Below, in pieces: positions 60,965-64,000 of a stretch of 64,000 nucleotides of DNA. The DNA comes from Kineobactrum salinum (GTDB taxonomy: Bacteria > Pseudomonadota > Gammaproteobacteria > Pseudomonadales > Halieaceae), in assembly GCF_010669285.1 (NCBI RefSeq), contig NZ_CP048711.1, positions 3,596,001 through 3,660,000 on the forward strand. Direction: 5' to 3'. The notes under the pieces were generated by a model. It had not been told where the DNA came from and did no database searches. It saw nothing but the letters and a program-made list of their open reading frames with translations. A program made the translations under genes and the position numbers. Position 1 is the first letter of the stretch. The number at the start of each line of letters is the position of its first letter.

Positions 60965-61722
60965 TCAGGGTCTGAGATCCTCATAGGCACGCCAGGTGGC
61001 GTGGCCAAGCAGTGGGAAAATCACGATCAGGCCCAGCAACCAGGTGGCAAAGCCCACCAGGACCAGCACGCAAACCAGGCTGGCCCAGACCAGCATCACC
61101 GGCAAATGCTGCCAGGTGACGGTGGCACTGCAGCGCATTGCAGTAGTGGCATTGACCTCGCGCTCAATGATCAGCGGCACGCTGATTACGGTCAGCGCAA
61201 AGCCGCCGATCGCGGTAACCAGCGCGATGCCCGCGTAGATCAGCAACTGCACGGGGCTCAACTGACGCAGCACATCGCCCCAGACAGTGCTGGCCAGCGT
61301 GGGGGCGATATCCACCTCGGCCCAGCTCAATGCCGCCAGGGAAATCGCAAACCACAGCGCCGCCAGTGCCAGCAGCATAAAGGCGAAGCGGCGCAGTGGC
61401 TCCCGGCAGCGACGGAGAACCTGCAGCGAGATCCCGAAGTTGGCCTGCCGGCCCAGTGCACGCCAGCGTGACAACTCGCACAAGCCGGCGGCGAAAGCCG
61501 GCCCCACCAACAGGAAGCCGAGGGTAGCGGTGGCGAGAAAAAGGGGGTGGCGCTGGTAGGCCAGCAGGATCCCTCCCAGGACGGCCACCAGCGCCCCGTA
61601 GGCCAGGCTGGCGCCGGGGTGGCTCCAGAGGTCCCGCCAGCCGTCGCGCAGCCAGATGCAGGGTTGCCACAGGGGCAGACGGTGGCTGTTGCGGTGCGTG
61701 GAATGGGGGTGGTGGCAGCCAT
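60965..61722 (-). CDS. DUF2189-family membrane protein (5' frameshift)
   Basis: Inner-membrane protein with about six helices. The frame ending at 60965 contains the DUF2189 pattern (WLRDGWRDLWSHPGASLAYGA, GPAFAAGLCELSRWRALGRQ, SVPLIIEREVNATTAM, GLIVIFPLLGHATWRAYEDL) but has no credible start. In the next frame ATG 61722 has AGGAG 7 bases upstream. Adding one base in the GGGGG at 61705-61709 joins them as MAATTPHSTHRNSHRLPLWQ. The corrected protein is about 252 residues. Function unknown. Confidence 0.78.
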
Positions 61723-61787
61723 GAACCTTGCTCCTTTTGCAAGCAGTTAAGTTCACTGCGGCGCGACTGTCAAACAGCTGCCCTTTA

Positions 61788-63023
61788 TCAATCGGGTTGT
61801 TCGGCCTCGGCGATAATCGCATCGAGGTCGACCTCGTCTGTCGCCAGTTCCGCCACAATATCGCGCAGTCGCTGCAGTGATACTTTACTGGGGCCCTGGG
61901 CCAGCGCCAGTGCGACGTCATCGATAGTGGCCTCGCCACCGGTGGCCTCGCGCAGGGCTTCGTCCAGGTGATGCATTACCCCCACGGCGCGAGCTGTGAC
62001 CGGCCCGGAAGAGCGCTGCGTGAACAGCGTATCGGCGCGGCGGGCCCAGTTTGCCTGCCAGTCCAGAGTCTCCCGGTAGCGGGTCTCGCTGATGCCACCG
62101 CTGCGGTAGAGGATGGCGGAGGCGTAGTACTCGGCGATGCCCTCGACGATCCAGTCGCTGTTCTTGGCGCCCCGGATGCCGGTGCCGATATGCACCAGTT
62201 CGTGAATCATGCTGCTGGTGCGATTGCCACTGATCAGCGGCCGCTGCGCGTGCATGAACAGGGAGCGGGTGCCCGACAGGCCGCCGCGCCACATCGGCTC
62301 GCCGGCCAGTACTACCAGCAAGTGCTCGGGAAAGTCGGGGAATACAGCCTTGACCTCGGGCAGGTTCCAGGCGATGAAGGCGAGAATGTCCTGCAGTCGG
62401 GCGCCTTCGCCGGAGGGGGCCGCGACCCGCACATCCACGCCGTCAATGATGTCCTGGCGGCTGGTGATGTCGCCCAGGATCAGCCAGCCCTTGGGCCGGG
62501 GCAGGCGCCGGCCCGGGTCGATGATCCGGTAGTGCAATGGCTTGTCGTCCACCAGCGCATAGGGCGCGGCCGCGGACCACTGCCTGGGCAGTTTGAATAC
62601 CAGTTCCGCGCTCGCTTCCAGTCCCTTTACCATGCGCGCCGAGATCGGCGGGATCAGCTTGTCGCTGCGCAGAATGGCCCAGTCATCTGTGATGTGGGAG
62701 TCGTAGCGGCCACTCGTTTTTTGCTCGTCGATCACGAACTCATAACGCAGACTGGCCTCGGGCCCCCGGGGGCGCCAGGTCGCGGTGTCGTCCTTGCGGG
62801 TCAGGCCCGCGTCGCTGCGCACGTTCTGGTGCCGCTCCGGGTTCAGGTGCAGCACCAGCCGACTGGGCAGCTGTTCGCCGCGCAGCAGGATCTCCACCTC
62901 GGCCAGGCCGGTGTCGGGCTGGATTGCCGCTCGGTACAGGACCTCGAACGCCGCCGCTGGCGCGGAAGCACAGTACAGCAGGCCCAGCAGCAAAAGGGTG
63001 GCTATTGTCAGCGAACGATACAT
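61788..63023 (-). CDS. gluzincin-type (M61/M1-like) metallopeptidase, exported
   Basis: Protein of 411 residues; ATG 63023 has GAGG 9 bases upstream, ATG 63038 is the alternative. Signal peptide to about ASAPAAA. An N-terminal beta-rich domain (to ~170) precedes the zinc site HELVH (274-278) with a downstream acidic helix VEGIAEYY (Glu294 or Glu298) supplying the third ligand. A helical C-terminal domain ends in an acidic tail. The layout is like M61 glycyl aminopeptidases but lacks a PDZ domain. Substrate unknown. Confidence 0.75.
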   Translation of the reverse strand: MYRSLTIATLLLLGLLYCASAPAAAFEVLYRAAIQPDTGLAEVEILLRGEQLPSRLVLHLNPERHQNVRSDAGLTRKDDTATWRPRGPEASLRYEFVIDEQKTSGRYDSHITDDWAILRSDKLIPPISARMVKGLEASAELVFKLPRQWSAAAPYALVDDKPLHYRIIDPGRRLPRPKGWLILGDITSRQDIIDGVDVRVAAPSGEGARLQDILAFIAWNLPEVKAVFPDFPEHLLVVLAGEPMWRGGLSGTRSLFMHAQRPLISGNRTSSMIHELVHIGTGIRGAKNSDWIVEGIAEYYASAILYRSGGISETRYRETLDWQANWARRADTLFTQRSSGPVTARAVGVMHHLDEALREATGGEATIDDVALALAQGPSKVSLQRLRDIVAELATDEVDLDAIIAEAEQPD

Positions 63024-63171
63024 CGGTGCGGGCCTCATTGCCGGGATTTACGCTCAGGATACCAGTGCTTTGCACGCGAGCCTATGCAACTGGCTAACAC
63101 CCCCTGTAAAGTCGTACCATTTACCGGTCGGTGACGGCACCACAATATGGGACATCCATGGGGAGGAGATC

Positions 63172-63860
63172 ATGAACGAACAGGCTACCTTTGATATCAA
63201 CCAGGTGATTGCACAGGCCAGGGAAATTATTACCAATCCCGTCGGCTACTTTCAACACATGCCCAAAAGTGGCGGCTACGCCAATCCGGTCATATTTGTC
63301 GCCGTGATGGGGCGGCAATGGGTTTGGTGACCGCGGTCTGGTCCCTGTTCGGCTCCACCACCGGGATGCTGGCAGCGGGCTTGGGCGCGATTATCGTGAT
63401 GCCGATCTTTGCGGTGATCGGCGCTTTTATCGGCGCCGCGATCCTGTTCGTGATCTGGCGCCTGATGGGCTCGGGGGAAGATTACGAGACCGCGTTTCGC
63501 TGCCAGGCCTCGGTGGCGGCGATTTATCCGGTGACAGCCCTGCTGGCAATCGTCCCCTATCTGGGCACGATAATCACCATCGCCTGGGGTGCATTCCTGC
63601 TGGTAGAAGCCAGCGTGTCGGTGCATGGGCGTGAGCGCAAGACCGCGCAAATTGTATTTGGCGTGCTGGCGGTGCTGATGATCCTGTCCAATATCGCCAG
63701 CGAACGTGCAGCGCGGCAGATGGAAAGGCGGTTCCAGGATGTCGGTCAATTCGAGAACATGGAAGACATGAGCCCGGAGGAAGCGGGCCGCAAGATGGGC
63801 GAGTTTTTCAAGGGGCTGGAAGAGAGTTCGAACAGGTCCGCTGACGGTGACGCCGACTGA
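63172..63860 (+). pseudogene. Yip1-domain membrane protein, frameshifted
   Basis: ATG 63172 follows GGGAGGAG. The first frame reads MNEQATFDINQVIAQAREII..., NPVIFVAVMG, then runs to a stop at 63330. The next frame continues AAMGLVTAVWSLFGSTTGML and ends at 63860 after four or so membrane helices. Adding one G to GGGG at 63311-63314 gives NPVIFVAVMGAAMGLVTAV, a smooth membrane segment. The repaired protein is about 229 residues with a polar C-terminal tail. Yip1-family proteins in bacteria are of unknown function. Confidence 0.8.
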
Positions 63861-64000
63861 GACTGACGCAGGCGGTCCAGTTGCGCGCAGAGTTCGCGCG
63901 CGCCCTGCAACACCCGCGCGGTTGGGCGCTGCAGGTAGTCCGGGTCTACCGCCAGCACTGCGCCGCCAGCCACTGCCCGCAGCGCGGGAAACCGGCGCCA
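63746..64000 (-). CDS. BtuF-like periplasmic binding protein, C-terminal part (start outside window)
   Basis: The frame is open from the window edge: WRRFPALRAVAGGAVLAVDP, then DYLQRPTARVLQGARELCAQL. This is the conserved end of class III (cobalamin/iron-type) ABC substrate-binding proteins. After LDRLRQ the frame runs on through Ser/Pro-rich sequence to 63746, antisense to the end of the Yip1-type gene, a 115-base convergent overlap; the natural end may be earlier if another base is missing here. Confidence 0.65.
   Translation of the reverse strand, partial: WRRFPALRAVAGGAVLAVDPDYLQRPTARVLQGARELCAQLDRLRQSQSASPSADLFELSSSPLKNSPILRPASSGLMSSMFSN

Overview
The window is a high-GC gammaproteobacterial chromosome segment. 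The order map-rpsB-tsf-pyrH-frr-uppS-cdsA-dxr-rseP-bamA-skp-lpxD-fabZ-lpxA-lpxB-rnhB-dnaE, with glnD, dapC and dapD/dapE on the other side of map, is the Pseudomonas-like arrangement. The accessory genes (HNH/DUF222 endonuclease, DUF2959, DUF1244, membrane pyrophosphatase, opgGH) suggest a marine lineage such as the Halieaceae/Cellvibrionales. That placement is an inference; no rRNA or tRNA gene was seen.

Layout. 1-3.9 kb: end of an MBL-fold hydrolase, an LRR lipoprotein, then a coupled trio (class III cyclase-like protein, rsmJ, a short-chain dehydrogenase lacking its catalytic lysine). 3.9-14.0 kb, minus strand: lysine/meso-DAP genes dapE, dapD and dapC with yffB, a membrane pyrophosphatase (hppA), nth, glnD and map. 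14.0-32.4 kb, plus strand: the conserved translation, isoprenoid, outer-membrane assembly, lipid A and DNA polymerase III block, starting with a structured rpsB leader. The usual accA after dnaE is absent.

32.5-38.4 kb: a membrane-anchored HTH-TPR regulator faces three uncharacterised exported proteins, two of which share a motif pair. A DUF2959 lipoprotein and a DUF1244 protein follow. 38.4-45.6 kb: a class V aminotransferase with a divergent Lrp regulator, sodB, a membrane FadE-type acyl-CoA dehydrogenase, zur and sstT. 45.6-49.1 kb: a less GC-rich accessory patch with an HNH/DUF222 endonuclease, a relic of an IS4-type transposase and two unknown genes. 49.3-53.0 kb: an S9 peptidase, a WYL regulator and a GST. 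53.0-64.0 kb: an envelope neighbourhood with opgG-opgH, a 50-residue DUF3096 membrane peptide, a lytic transglycosylase, a CocE-type hydrolase, a DUF2189 membrane protein, a gluzincin-like peptidase, a Yip1-type membrane protein and the end of a BtuF-like binding protein.

The main technical signal is that five genes between 41 and 63.4 kb (sodB, sstT, cocE-like, DUF2189, Yip1) are each interrupted by what looks like loss of one base, usually in a G/C run. The cocE-like gene carries three such breaks. The uniform direction and context point to consensus errors rather than gene decay. The best candidate for something undescribed is the HTH-TPR regulator with its three-gene exported-protein operon at 32.5-37.3 kb.
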